DNA of 58,887 nt from JAXLYE01 sp046351595 (lineage in GTDB: Bacteria > Myxococcota_A > Polyangia > Palsa-1104 > JAEUJZ01): positions 1 to 58,887 of the forward strand of contig JAXLYE010000016.1 of the NCBI GenBank assembly GCA_046351595.1, written 5' to 3'. The translations under genes were made by a program, and so were the position numbers. Below, piece after piece: positions 1 through 8,750 of the stretch. A model generated the notes under the pieces. The model was not told the origin of the DNA. It did no database searches and saw only the letters and a program-made list of their open reading frames with translations. Numbering within the stretch: position 1 is the first letter of the stretch; each line of letters begins with the position of its first letter.

Positions 1-228
1 ACGCTTAACAGAATTAAGGACCTCCCACCGTGCCCACTCGGGCCTACGGAGGGAGCTGTCGTGACAGCCGCTCGCGCGCCCCACCTGGCCGACGCTCGCG
101 AACCTTACTCACGTACTATCCGCCCGAAGCGGGGGCGCGCCCGGGAAGCCTCCCCGAGTGCACGCAGCGCGTCCGCGACGGGCCGGCCGGCGGCTGCAGC
201 GGACCGTGCAGCGCGTCCTCCCGTCAGG
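1..228. other. Left edge, no gene recognised
   Basis: No coding region could be supported here. The long open frames crossing this stretch are out-of-frame shadows of bchG: high GC removes stops, and their translations are Arg/Ala-rich without a recognisable fold. The segment probably holds the end of a neighbouring transcription unit or the far-upstream part of the bchG promoter region. Confidence 0.4.
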
Positions 229-246
229 TGTCATTTTTAATTGACA
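229..246 (+). promoter_or_regulatory. PpsR/CrtJ-type operator upstream of bchG
   Basis: The sequence TGTCATTTTTAATTGACA is a perfect TGT-N12-ACA palindrome (TGTCA...TGACA), the known recognition sequence of PpsR/CrtJ. Its right half is TTGACA (241-246), a plausible sigma70 -35 box, with an AT-rich -10-like TAAATT at 263-268. Binding here would block transcription of bchG and the genes behind it. A ppsR gene lies in the same cluster. Confidence 0.8.
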
Positions 247-276
247 CTTTTGATCGTATCGATAAATTGACAAAAA

Positions 277-1272
277 ATGTCCGACTCCGCCGTCGCATCC
301 GCCGCCGCACCGGCTCGCGCCGCTGCCGGATCCGCAGCCCCTGCCGCGAGCGGGCCGCGCGGCGGGGAGGCGCTCTGGCCCTCGCGGCTCCCGACCCGGC
401 CGTCGCTGGCGACGGTGGCCGAGCTGCTCAAGCCGATCACGTGGTTCCCGCCGATGTGGGCGTTCGGCTGCGGCGTGGTGTCCGCGCACCGGCCGCTCGC
501 CGGGCGCTGGCACCTCCTGCTGGCCGGCCTGGTGCTGGCGGGCCCGCTGGTGTGCGCCTCGAGCCAGGCCGCCAACGACTGGTTCGATCGCCACGTCGAC
601 CAGATCAACGAGCCCCACCGCCCGATCCCCTCGGGGCGCATGCCAGGTCGCTGGGGCCTGTACATCGCGGTGCTGTGGACGCTCTTGTCCCTGCTCGTCG
701 CGACGACGCTGGGGCCGTGGGGCCTGGGCGCGGCGGTCGTCGGGCTGCTGCTGGCGTGGGCGTACAGCGCGCCGCCGCTGCGCCTGAAGCAGAACGGCTG
801 GCTGGGCTGCGCCGCGTGCGGCCTCTGTTACGAGGGCCTCGCCTGGATCACCGGTGCGGCCGTGATGATGGACGGCGCCATGCCGGACACGCGGACGATC
901 CTGCTCGCGCTCCTGTACAGCGTCGGCGCGCACGGCATCATGACGCTGAACGACTTCAAGGCCATCGCGGGCGACCGCGAGATGGGCGTGCGCTCGCTGC
1001 CGGTGCAGCTCGGTGCCGACGGGGCGGCGCGGGTCGCCTGCGCGATGATGCTGCTGCCGCAGCTCGGGGTCGCGGCGCTGCTGCTCAAGTGGGGCGCGAG
1101 CTGGCACCCCTTCGGAGTGCTGGGGCTCTCCGCGGTGCAGGCGCTGCTCATGGTGCGCTTCCTGGCGGCGCCGGTCCAGCGCGCGACCTGGTACAGCGCC
1201 CTCGGGGTGAACTTCTACGTCATCGGGATGCTGATCAGCGCGTTCGCGCTGCGCGGGCTCCCGGGGTCCTGA
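277..1272 (+). CDS. bchG: Bacteriochlorophyll synthase BchG
   Basis: This UbiA-family prenyltransferase joins the geranylgeranyl or phytyl tail to bacteriochlorophyllide a, the last assembly step, in the cytoplasmic membrane. The 331-residue protein has an Ala-rich variable N-terminus of about 45 residues. It then enters the conserved BchG region (LLKPITWFPPMWAFGCGVVS) and carries the first Asp-rich prenyl-diphosphate motif (NDWFDRHVDQINEPHRPIP) and the second one (LNDFKAIAGDREMGVRSLP). Several hydrophobic segments follow the UbiA pattern. The ATG sits 4 nt after a TTGACA and has no Shine-Dalgarno sequence, so either the message is nearly leaderless or translation starts further in. It is the first gene of a PpsR-controlled unit with a PucC-family gene and bchIDO. 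Confidence 0.95.
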   Translation: MSDSAVASAAAPARAAAGSAAPAASGPRGGEALWPSRLPTRPSLATVAELLKPITWFPPMWAFGCGVVSAHRPLAGRWHLLLAGLVLAGPLVCASSQAANDWFDRHVDQINEPHRPIPSGRMPGRWGLYIAVLWTLLSLLVATTLGPWGLGAAVVGLLLAWAYSAPPLRLKQNGWLGCAACGLCYEGLAWITGAAVMMDGAMPDTRTILLALLYSVGAHGIMTLNDFKAIAGDREMGVRSLPVQLGADGAARVACAMMLLPQLGVAALLLKWGASWHPFGVLGLSAVQALLMVRFLAAPVQRATWYSALGVNFYVIGMLISAFALRGLPGS

Positions 1273-1333
1273 GGCCGGCACCGAGCAGGGCGAGACACGG
1301 GCGACACGGGCGATAAGAGAAAGCGGTGTAACC

Positions 1334-2692
1334 ATGCAGCAGGACAACTTGGGGTGGCTCAGCATCGTCCGCCTGGGCCTTGTGCAGACCGCGCTGGGCG
1401 CCATCGTCGTGCTGACGACGTCGACGCTGAACCGGGTCATGGTCGTCGAGCTCGCGCTGCCGGCCATGCTGCCCGGGGCGCTGGTCACCCTGCACTACGC
1501 GATGCAGCTGTTGCGGCCGCGCATGGGTCACGGCTCCGACCTCGGGCAGCGGCGCACGCCGTGGATCCTCGGCGGCATGGCGACGCTGGCGCTGGGCGGG
1601 ACCGGCGCGGCGCTGGCCACGGCGCTCATGGCCAGCCGCTTCGTCGCGGGCGCGCTGCTCGCGGTGCTGTCCTTCATGCTCATCGGCGCGGGCGTGAGCG
1701 CGTGCGGCACCTCGCTGCTGGTGCTGCTGGCCAAGCGCGTCGCGCCCGAGCGCCGCGCCGCCGGTGCGACCATCGTCTGGATGATGATGATCGCCGGCTT
1801 CGCGATCACCGCCACGATCGCCGGCAAGCTGCTGGATCCGTACTCGCCGCAGCGCCTGATCGCGGTGACGGCGGGCGTGTCGGTGCTGGCGCTCTTGCTC
1901 TCCGCGCTCGCCATCTGGGGCGTTGAAGGGCGGGCCGACCGCCGCTCCGAGCCGGCACCGGACAGCGACGAGAAGAAGCTGCCCTTCCGGCAGGCCCTGC
2001 GGCAGGTCTGGTCCGAGCCGGACGCGCGCCACTTCACGCTCTTCGTCTTCATCTCGATGCTCTCGTACAGCGCCCAGGATCTGATCCTGGAGCCGTTCGC
2101 CGGATCGATCTTCGCGTTCACGCCCGGGCAGTCGACCAAGCTGTCGGGCGTCCAGCACGGCGGCGCGTTCGTCGGCATGCTGCTGGTCGCGATCGTGACC
2201 ACGGTGCTCAAGGGGCGGCCGCTGGCGTCGCTGAAGGGGTGGGTGATCGGCGGCTGCCTGGCCTCGGCGCTGGCGATGGCCGGGCTGGTGATCGCAGGGC
2301 TCGGTGCCGGGAACTGGCCGCTGCGGCAGAACGTGTTCCTGCTCGGTGTGGCCAACGGCGCGTTCTCGATCGCGGCGATCGGCGCGATGATGGCGCTGGC
2401 GGGCCAGGGCGGCGGCGCGCGCGCCGGGGTGCGCATGGGGCTGTGGGGCGCGGCGCAGGCCCTCGCGTTCGGCGGCGGCGGCTTTGTCGGGACCGTGCTC
2501 GCGGACGCCGCGCGCGGGCTGCTCGGCGCCTCGGGCAGCGCCTACTCCGTGGTGTTCGCGCTGGAGGCGCTCGGCTTCGTCGCCGCGGCGGGGCTGGCGC
2601 TGCGCATCGCCATCGTCACACCGGCCCGCGGCGGCCGCCCCGCGGTCGTCCCCGTCGTGGCCACCGAGGAGCTCGGGCCGCTGGCCGCCTGA
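1334..2692 (+). CDS. PucC-family (BCD) MFS protein next to bchG
   Basis: A 452-residue, 12-segment major-facilitator-type membrane protein of the BCD/PucC/LhaA family, thought to handle bacteriochlorophyll or light-harvesting assembly. It opens with LGWLSIVRLGLVQTALGAIV and the family-typical TLNRVMVVELALPAMLPG. A second family member lies at 32010. The position directly behind bchG matches the bchG-orf428(bch2)-bchP arrangement of purple bacteria, although here bchP is elsewhere. The ATG follows an AAGAGAAAG-like ribosome site after a 61-bp gap. Substrate is not shown by the sequence. Confidence 0.88.
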   Translation: MQQDNLGWLSIVRLGLVQTALGAIVVLTTSTLNRVMVVELALPAMLPGALVTLHYAMQLLRPRMGHGSDLGQRRTPWILGGMATLALGGTGAALATALMASRFVAGALLAVLSFMLIGAGVSACGTSLLVLLAKRVAPERRAAGATIVWMMMIAGFAITATIAGKLLDPYSPQRLIAVTAGVSVLALLLSALAIWGVEGRADRRSEPAPDSDEKKLPFRQALRQVWSEPDARHFTLFVFISMLSYSAQDLILEPFAGSIFAFTPGQSTKLSGVQHGGAFVGMLLVAIVTTVLKGRPLASLKGWVIGGCLASALAMAGLVIAGLGAGNWPLRQNVFLLGVANGAFSIAAIGAMMALAGQGGGARAGVRMGLWGAAQALAFGGGGFVGTVLADAARGLLGASGSAYSVVFALEALGFVAAAGLALRIAIVTPARGGRPAVVPVVATEELGPLAA

Positions 2693-2699
2693 GGGTGCC

Positions 2700-4037
2700 G
2701 TGACCAGAGCAGCAGGTCAGGCAGGCCCGCGAGGCCACCGGCGCAGGACGTCCGCGGCGCTGCTGCGCACGGCGCTCTCCAGCGCCTTTGTGCTGCTGAT
2801 GCTGGCGTCCGGGCACCTGTTGATGGTCGCCATAGGCGCGGCCGAGGTCGCGATCGAGGCGCCGCGGCCCGCGACCGGTCCGGGAGCGATCGAAGCGCGC
2901 CTGCTCAGCGACCTGCCGCTGCGCGACGAGCTCGAAGCCGCGCACAGGCGGGCGCGCGGCGAGGAGCCGCAGCGCGTGCTGGCGGCGGCGCTCGCGGACG
3001 CCCGCGCAGGCCGAAAGGTGCCGCTGTACACGCTGCCGGTCACGCCGTTCCTCGTGCACGTGACGCTGGCGCTGACCGCGCTCGGCGGGATCCTGCTGTG
3101 GCTGACCTCGCGGCTGAAGAGCGACGCGGCGCAGTCGATCCTCGGCGTCTTCGCAGGGAACATGCTGTGGACCGGCGGCGTGGAGTACGGCCTGACGCTG
3201 GCCGCGCGCTCGCTCGGGGTGGCCAAGACCGTCGGCGTCGTCAACGGCCAGCTGGTCGCCATCTACGGCGAGTACGTGCTGCTCAAGCACTCCTGGGGCG
3301 CGCTGGTCCTGATCATGGGCTACCTGTGCTTCCTGGAGTCCTCGCGCTGCCCGCTGTTCCTGTGGTGGCGCGAGCGCGTCCCGACCATGCGCGGTCCCCT
3401 GGTCGCAGGCCACATCTACAACTACGGACCGCGCAGCGCCTTCCAGTACGCCACGACGGTCTGGGGCTTCTACCTCCTTCTGCTTTGGGCCTACGACGAG
3501 CATGCCTTCGGCGTGTACGGCGCGTTCACGACCGCGGTGCTGTTCCTGTCGCTGGCGGGGTCGCTGTTCTGCCTGTGGCGGCTCCACCAGCAGACCGGCT
3601 GGGGCGCCGCCGTGCGCTACGCCGTGGGCGCGATGATCGTCGTGTGGACCCCGATCGAGATCGCCGGCAAGTGGGGCCTGTTCCGCGAGCCCTGGCTGCT
3701 CCTGCGCCCGACCACGTCGCTGCTGTTCTTCGGCGGGCTGGCGCTGGGCACCGCCCTCTTGTGGCGCGCGCAGCGCCGGGTGGCGCGGGCGAAGGCTGCT
3801 CCCGAAACCACTGCGGCTCGCGGCGGGCCCTCGGCTCGCACGGGCTCAGCGCCCGGAGCGTGGGCCGCGGCGCTCGCGGAGCCAGAGCGCGGGCTCGATA
3901 CAGGCCGGCGCCGTGCCGCGCCCCCGGCCGCCGCGATCCGCACGGCCCGCAGCACCGGCCGACGCAGCGACGCGCCGCTCGCGGGTGCGTGGGCCGCGCG
4001 CTCCCGGCTGGCTACTCCCGTTGAGAAGAACCCATAA
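2700..4037 (+). CDS. Unrecognised multi-pass membrane protein in the bchG-bchIDO unit
   Basis: I do not recognise this 445-residue protein. The start chosen is GTG at 2700, 8 nt after the stop of the preceding gene and preceded by GAGG at 2691-2694; the frame is open further upstream only as a shadow. It has one N-terminal hydrophobic segment (about residues 20-55), a polar stretch with several Arg/Glu (about 60-105), then about seven further hydrophobic segments from about residue 110 to 360. Motif-like spots are EYVLLKHSWGALVLIMGY, LESSRCPLFLWW and TPIEIAGKWGLF. The last 80 or so residues are Arg/Ala/Pro-rich and look disordered. It ends 8 nt before bchI, so it is almost certainly cotranscribed with Mg-chelatase genes; a role in pigment or photosystem assembly is inference only. 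Confidence 0.7.
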   Translation: MTRAAGQAGPRGHRRRTSAALLRTALSSAFVLLMLASGHLLMVAIGAAEVAIEAPRPATGPGAIEARLLSDLPLRDELEAAHRRARGEEPQRVLAAALADARAGRKVPLYTLPVTPFLVHVTLALTALGGILLWLTSRLKSDAAQSILGVFAGNMLWTGGVEYGLTLAARSLGVAKTVGVVNGQLVAIYGEYVLLKHSWGALVLIMGYLCFLESSRCPLFLWWRERVPTMRGPLVAGHIYNYGPRSAFQYATTVWGFYLLLLWAYDEHAFGVYGAFTTAVLFLSLAGSLFCLWRLHQQTGWGAAVRYAVGAMIVVWTPIEIAGKWGLFREPWLLLRPTTSLLFFGGLALGTALLWRAQRRVARAKAAPETTAARGGPSARTGSAPGAWAAALAEPERGLDTGRRRAAPPAAAIRTARSTGRRSDAPLAGAWAARSRLATPVEKNP

Positions 4038-4045
4038 GAGGAACC

Positions 4046-5068
4046 GTGCCGCCCTTTCCATTTTCGGCAATCGTCGGACAGGATGAACTCAAGCTCGCCC
4101 TGCAGGTGGTCGCGGTGGACCCGAGCATCGGCGGCGTGCTGGTGTTCGGAGATCGCGGGACCGGCAAGTCCACGGCGGTGCGCGCGCTGGCGGCGCTGCT
4201 GCCGCGGATGAAGGTCGTCGCCGGCTGTCCCTATCAGTGCGAGCCGGGCGACACGGGCTCGCCGTGCAGCGTCGGCTGCCCGGTGGTGCCGGGCCGCCAC
4301 GCCGAGATCCTTGAGGTGCCGGTCCCGGTGGTCGATCTGCCGCTCGGCGCCACCGAGGATCGGGTGGTGGGCGCGCTCGATCTGGAGGCGGCGCTGACGC
4401 GCGGCGAGCGCTCGTTCTCGCCCGGCCTGCTGGCGCGCGCGCACCGCGGCTTCCTGTACATCGACGAGGTCAACCTGCTGGCGGATCACCTGGTCGATCT
4501 TTTGCTGGACGTCGCGGCCTCGGGCGAGAACGTGGTCGAGCGCGAGGGCATGAGCATCCGCCACCCCGCGCGCTTCGTGCTGATCGGCAGCGGCAACCCC
4601 GAGGAGGGCGAGCTGCGGCCGCAGCTCCTCGATCGCTTCGGGCTGTCGCTCGACGTGAAGACGCCGCAGGAGCTGGCGCTGCGCGTCGAGGTGGTGAAGC
4701 GCCGCACCGCGTTCGAGCGCGATCCGCGCGGGTTCCTGGCCGAGTACGCGGCACAGGAAGCCGCACTCACCGAGCGGCTGCAGCGCGCGCGCGCCGCGCT
4801 CCACGAGGTCGCCGTGCCCGATGCCATCGTCGAGCGCGCGGCCGCGCTGTGCCAGGAGCTCGGCACCGATGGCCTTCGCGGCGAGCTGACGCTGATCCGG
4901 GCGGCGCGCGCCGCGGCCAGCCTGGAGGGCGAGCGCGAGGTCGGCGAGGAGCAGCTCCGGCGCGTGGCGGTGCTGGCGCTGCGCCACCGCCTCCGCCGCA
5001 GCCCGCTCGATGAAGCCGGATCCGCGATCCGGGTCGAGCGCGCCGTCGCCCAGGTGCTCGCCGCGTGA
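4046..5068 (+). CDS. bchI: Magnesium chelatase ATPase subunit BchI
   Basis: AAA+ motor subunit of the three-part Mg-chelatase (BchI-BchD-BchH), which inserts Mg2+ into protoporphyrin IX at the expense of ATP, the first committed bacteriochlorophyll step. The 340-residue protein begins FPFSAIVGQDELKLALQ. It has Walker A GDRGTGKS at residues 35-42, Walker B around residue 138 (GFLYIDEVNLL), and the sensor region SGNPEEGELRPQLLDRFGL. Length is normal for the family. The start is GTG with AAGAGGA seven to ten bases upstream. The stop overlaps the GTG of bchD (GTGA), indicating coupled translation. Confidence 0.97.
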   Translation: MPPFPFSAIVGQDELKLALQVVAVDPSIGGVLVFGDRGTGKSTAVRALAALLPRMKVVAGCPYQCEPGDTGSPCSVGCPVVPGRHAEILEVPVPVVDLPLGATEDRVVGALDLEAALTRGERSFSPGLLARAHRGFLYIDEVNLLADHLVDLLLDVAASGENVVEREGMSIRHPARFVLIGSGNPEEGELRPQLLDRFGLSLDVKTPQELALRVEVVKRRTAFERDPRGFLAEYAAQEAALTERLQRARAALHEVAVPDAIVERAAALCQELGTDGLRGELTLIRAARAAASLEGEREVGEEQLRRVAVLALRHRLRRSPLDEAGSAIRVERAVAQVLAA

Positions 5069-6894
5069 GCCGCGACCGCAGCGATGCGCAAGCCGCGTGG
5101 GCCGACGCCGCACGCGCCACGGAGCTGTTCGCCGTCGCTCCCGCGGCCGTGGGCGGGCTCCTTGTGCGGGCCTGGCCGGGTCCGCCCCGTGAGCGCCTCT
5201 GCGCCTGGGTGCGGGCGCTGCTCGGCGATGAGGTGCCGCTGCTGCGCCTGCCGCTGCACGTCACCACCGATCGGCTGCTCGGCGGTCTGTCGCTGGCCGC
5301 CACGCTGCGCACCGGCCGCGTGGTGAGCGAGCAGGGCCTGCTCGCCCAGGCGCACGGCGGCGTGCTCGTGGCGGCGATGGCCGAGCGGCTGGAGCCGCAG
5401 GTCGCCTCGCACCTGTGCGCGGCCCTCGATCGCGGCGAGCTCGCGCTGGAGCGCGACGGCATCACGGCCCGCGTGCCGTGCCGCATCGCCGTGCTCGCGC
5501 TGGACGAGGGAATCGGAGAAGAACGGGCGCCGGCGTGCCTGCGCGATCGGCTGGCGTTGCACCTGGACCTCACCGAGCTTGATGCGCGCTCCGCATCCGG
5601 GCCCGCGCCCGACGGAGAGCCGTGCCGGCAGCGGGTCGCGGAGGCGCGCGCGCGGCTGCCGCAGGTGACGATCGATCCGGCGATCACAGAGGTGCTCTGC
5701 GAGACCGCGCTGGCGCTCGGCATCGGGTCGCTGCGCGCGCCGATCCTCGCCGCCGTCGTGGCGCGCATCCACGCGGCGCTCGCGGGCCGGACGCAGGTGG
5801 TGGAGGAGGACGCGGCGGCGGCGGCGCGGCTGGTGCTGGGTCCGCGCGCGGAGCGCCTGCCCGAGCTGGCCGAGGACGAGCAGGACGGGGCGGAGGGGCC
5901 CGCGCAGCCGCCGCCCGCCGAGCCGGGCCAGACCGAACCAACCGATCAGACTGAGCCGGCCGAGCCGACCGAGCGCGCAGAGGACGAGAGCGGCGGCGGC
6001 CGCCCGCTGGGCGAGCTCGTGCTGGAGGCAGCCAAGAGCGCGGTCCCGGCCGGGCTGCTCGACACCATCGCGCTCGGGCGTGAGCCCCGCACCTCGCCGC
6101 GCAGCACCGGGCAGGCCGGGGCGCTGCGCGGATCTCCGCAAGGCGGGCGACCCGCGGGAACGCGACCCGGGCAGCCGCGCGGCGGCGAGCGCCTCAACCT
6201 GATCGAGACGCTGCGCACGGCCGCGCCCTGGCAGCCGCTGCGGCGTCGCGAGCGTGAAGGGGTCGCGGGTGCGCCGCGGCGCATCGAGATCCGCAAGGAC
6301 GATCTCCGCCTGACGCGCTTCAAGCAGCGGACCGCGACCAGCGTGATCTTCTGCGTCGACGCCTCCGGCTCGGCCGCGCTGCAGCGCCTGGCCGAGGCCA
6401 AGGGCGCGGTCGAGCAGGTGCTGGCCGACTGCTATGTGCGCCGCGATCACGTCGCGCTCGTCGCCTTCCGCGGCACCGGCGCGAACCTGCTCCTGTCTCC
6501 GACCCGCTCGCTCTTGCGGGTGCGGCGCAGTCTCGCGGAGCTCGCGGGCGGCGGCACGACGCCGCTGGCTGCCGGCATCGACGCGGCGCTGCTGCTCTCG
6601 CTGGACGCGCGCAGGCGCGGGCAGGCGCCGATCGTGGTGCTGATGACCGATGGGCGGGGCAACATCGCGCGGGACGGCAAGGCCGACCGCGCCGCGGCCG
6701 AGGCCGATGCGATCGCCGGCGCGCGGGCGGTGCGTGCAGCCGGCGTGCGCGCCCTGTTCCTCGACACCTCGCCGCGCCCGCGGCCGCTGGCGCGCAAGCT
6801 GGCCGACGAGATGGGCGCGCGCTACCTGCCGCTGCCCTACCTCGACGCGGCCGGCATCTCGCGCCAGATCCAGTCGCTGGCCGAGGCGCCGTGA
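5065..6894 (+). CDS. bchD: Magnesium chelatase subunit BchD
   Basis: Partner of BchI in the hexameric ATPase platform that drives BchH. The 609-residue protein has the expected three parts. An AAA-like N-terminal half lacks a usable Walker A (VAPAAVGGLLVRAWPG region). An acidic, Pro/Glu-rich linker spans about residues 270-310. A C-terminal von Willebrand A domain follows, with a MIDAS-type DASGS at about residues 431-435 and the downstream VLMTDGRGN. It starts GTG, overlapping bchI, and its end overlaps the GTG of bchO, so the three subunits form one coupled block. Confidence 0.96.
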   Translation: MSRDRSDAQAAWADAARATELFAVAPAAVGGLLVRAWPGPPRERLCAWVRALLGDEVPLLRLPLHVTTDRLLGGLSLAATLRTGRVVSEQGLLAQAHGGVLVAAMAERLEPQVASHLCAALDRGELALERDGITARVPCRIAVLALDEGIGEERAPACLRDRLALHLDLTELDARSASGPAPDGEPCRQRVAEARARLPQVTIDPAITEVLCETALALGIGSLRAPILAAVVARIHAALAGRTQVVEEDAAAAARLVLGPRAERLPELAEDEQDGAEGPAQPPPAEPGQTEPTDQTEPAEPTERAEDESGGGRPLGELVLEAAKSAVPAGLLDTIALGREPRTSPRSTGQAGALRGSPQGGRPAGTRPGQPRGGERLNLIETLRTAAPWQPLRRREREGVAGAPRRIEIRKDDLRLTRFKQRTATSVIFCVDASGSAALQRLAEAKGAVEQVLADCYVRRDHVALVAFRGTGANLLLSPTRSLLRVRRSLAELAGGGTTPLAAGIDAALLLSLDARRRGQAPIVVLMTDGRGNIARDGKADRAAAEADAIAGARAVRAAGVRALFLDTSPRPRPLARKLADEMGARYLPLPYLDAAGISRQIQSLAEAP

Positions 6895-7793
6895 GCTTCC
6901 TGCTCGCCCGGCCGGACTGGCGCACCGACGGCCACGACTGGCCGCATCGCGAGCACAGCCGCTTCGTCCAGCGCGGCGGCGTCCGCTGGCACGTCCAGAT
7001 CCTGGGACACGGCCCACAGCTCCTGCTCGTGCACGGGACCGGCGCCTCGGCCCACTCGTTCCACCGCCTGATGCCGCTGCTCGCGGAGCGCTTCACCCTG
7101 GTGGTCCCGGATCTGCCGGGCCACGGCTTCTCGGTCCCGGCGCCCGTGTTCGATCCCTCGCTGCCGGGCATGGCCGCGGCGCTGCGCGAGCTGCTCGACG
7201 AGCTGTCGCTGCAGCCGCAGGCCGCGATCGGGCACTCGGCCGGGGCCGCGGTGATCGCGCGCATGGCGCTCGACCGCGCGCTCGCGCCGCGGCTGCTCGT
7301 CGGGCTGGCCGCCGCGATGGTGCCGCCGCGCGGGCTGGGGGCGTCCTGGCTGTCGCCGGCCGCGCGCCTGCTGTCCACCTCGGAGATCGCGGCGCAGGTC
7401 ATCGCGATGCGCGCGCGCGATGCGCAGAGCGTGGACCGCCTGGTCCGCAGCACCGGCTCGCTGCTGGACGCGCGCAGCATCGAGCTGTACCAGCGCCTGG
7501 CGCGCCGCCCCGGCCATGTCGCGGCGGTGCTGGCGATGCTGGCGCGCTGGGATCTGGCGCCGCTGTTCGCCGCGCTGCCGCGGCTCGAGGTGCCCTTCCT
7601 CCTGCTCGCGGGCGCCGAGGATCTGGCGATCCCGATCGCGCAGCAGCACGAGCTCGCGGCGCGCCTGCCGCGGGCGCAGCTGGTGGAGGTCGCGGCGGCC
7701 GGGCACCTCTTGCACGAGGAGCGGCCCGAGCTCACGGCCCGGCTGATCCTCGCGGAGCTCGATCGCCTCGCGCCGGACGCGGACACGCCCTGA
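6891..7793 (+). CDS. bchO: BchO, alpha/beta hydrolase linked to Mg-chelatase
   Basis: A 300-residue alpha/beta-hydrolase-fold protein. The oxyanion-side motif LLVHGTGASAHSF, the nucleophile elbow GHSAGAAV (about residues 114-121) and a late histidine in AAAGHLLHEERP fit a Ser-Asp-His triad. The bchI-bchD-bchO order is the standard one in purple bacteria, where bchO accompanies Mg-chelatase although its reaction is not settled. GTG start overlaps the bchD stop by 4 nt. It converges on crtC with a 30-bp gap in which I see no clear terminator. Confidence 0.92.
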   Translation: MSFLLARPDWRTDGHDWPHREHSRFVQRGGVRWHVQILGHGPQLLLVHGTGASAHSFHRLMPLLAERFTLVVPDLPGHGFSVPAPVFDPSLPGMAAALRELLDELSLQPQAAIGHSAGAAVIARMALDRALAPRLLVGLAAAMVPPRGLGASWLSPAARLLSTSEIAAQVIAMRARDAQSVDRLVRSTGSLLDARSIELYQRLARRPGHVAAVLAMLARWDLAPLFAALPRLEVPFLLLAGAEDLAIPIAQQHELAARLPRAQLVEVAAAGHLLHEERPELTARLILAELDRLAPDADTP

Positions 7794-7823
7794 AGACGTG
7801 CCGCGGCGCCGTATCGCGGTCGC

Positions 7824-8750
7824 TCAGCGCGCGCGGCGCGGCATGCGGAAGGGCAGCAGCAGCTTGGCCCAGCGCGTGCCGAAGCGATCGAGCGACAGGC
7901 TCTCGTGGATGCCCACTGCGCTCTCGCCGAGCAGCTGCGAGCGCACCACCGAGCGCGCGTAGAAGTGGGAGTCGGTCAGCGTGCGGACGAGCTCCGCCCC
8001 GGCCTCGCTGCGGGTCGCCCGCTCGAGGCCGAACAGCGTCGGGCGCAGCGCCACCGGGGGCGGCGGCTCGAGCTCGTGCGCCGCGCCGCTCCCGTCGAAC
8101 CGCAGCGCCATGGACGCGGGCTCCTCGCGCCGCGGCAGCGTGTCGTAGAGCACCAGCGCGCCGCGCGCGAGCGGCGTCCGCGACCAGGTCCAGGCGTGGA
8201 ACGCCTGCTCGAGCGGCTCGCGGCCCCAGTTGCAGTCGAGGTAGCCGGTCCCGGACCAGCGCAGCGCCGGCTCGTCGAACGCAACCTCGACGCGGGCGCG
8301 CGGCGCGATCGGCCACCAGCGGTGGTCGCCGTGGCTCTCGAGCACGCGCTCGCGATCGCCGCAGACCTCGGGCACAAGGCGCACGCGGCCGCGCAGCCGC
8401 CGCGGAATCGGCCAGCAGCGCTCGTCGATCGTGACCTGCAGCGCGTCGCCCTCGTGCCACAGCGCGCTCGGGCCCACCTGCAGCGCGTCGTGCGAGCGGG
8501 TGAGCGCGCCGCGCCCGCGCTCGGTGAGCGACCAGCGGCTGCAGTCCCGGCCGTACAAGGCGACGTTGACCGCCGCGTGATCGAGCGGATCGCGCCGCCC
8601 GGCCCACGCGTAGTACGGCGAGAAGACGCTGCCGACGAACGCGATCAGCGTGAGGGCATCCTTGCCATCGTCGCTCAGCGCGTCGAGGTACCACCAGGCG
8701 TAGCCGCCGGCCGGGACCTCGCGCTCGAACCCGAGTCCGCGAGCAGGCAC
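7824..8750 (-). CDS. crtC: Hydroxyneurosporene synthase CrtC (carotenoid 1,2-hydratase)
   Basis: Adds water across the 1,2 double bond of acyclic carotenoids such as neurosporene or lycopene. The 308-residue protein matches CrtC from VPAGGYAWWYLDALSDDGKD near the N-terminus, through FVGSVFSPYYAWAGRRDP and GYLDCNWGREPLEQAF to a basic C-terminus. The chosen start is GTG at 8750, just upstream of the conserved region; the frame stays open to 9218 but that part is a shadow of crtD. It overlaps crtD by about 76 bp and lies downstream of it in the same (-) operon. Confidence 0.93.
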   Translation of the reverse strand: MPARGLGFEREVPAGGYAWWYLDALSDDGKDALTLIAFVGSVFSPYYAWAGRRDPLDHAAVNVALYGRDCSRWSLTERGRGALTRSHDALQVGPSALWHEGDALQVTIDERCWPIPRRLRGRVRLVPEVCGDRERVLESHGDHRWWPIAPRARVEVAFDEPALRWSGTGYLDCNWGREPLEQAFHAWTWSRTPLARGALVLYDTLPRREEPASMALRFDGSGAAHELEPPPPVALRPTLFGLERATRSEAGAELVRTLTDSHFYARSVVRSQLLGESAVGIHESLSLDRFGTRWAKLLLPFRMPRRAR

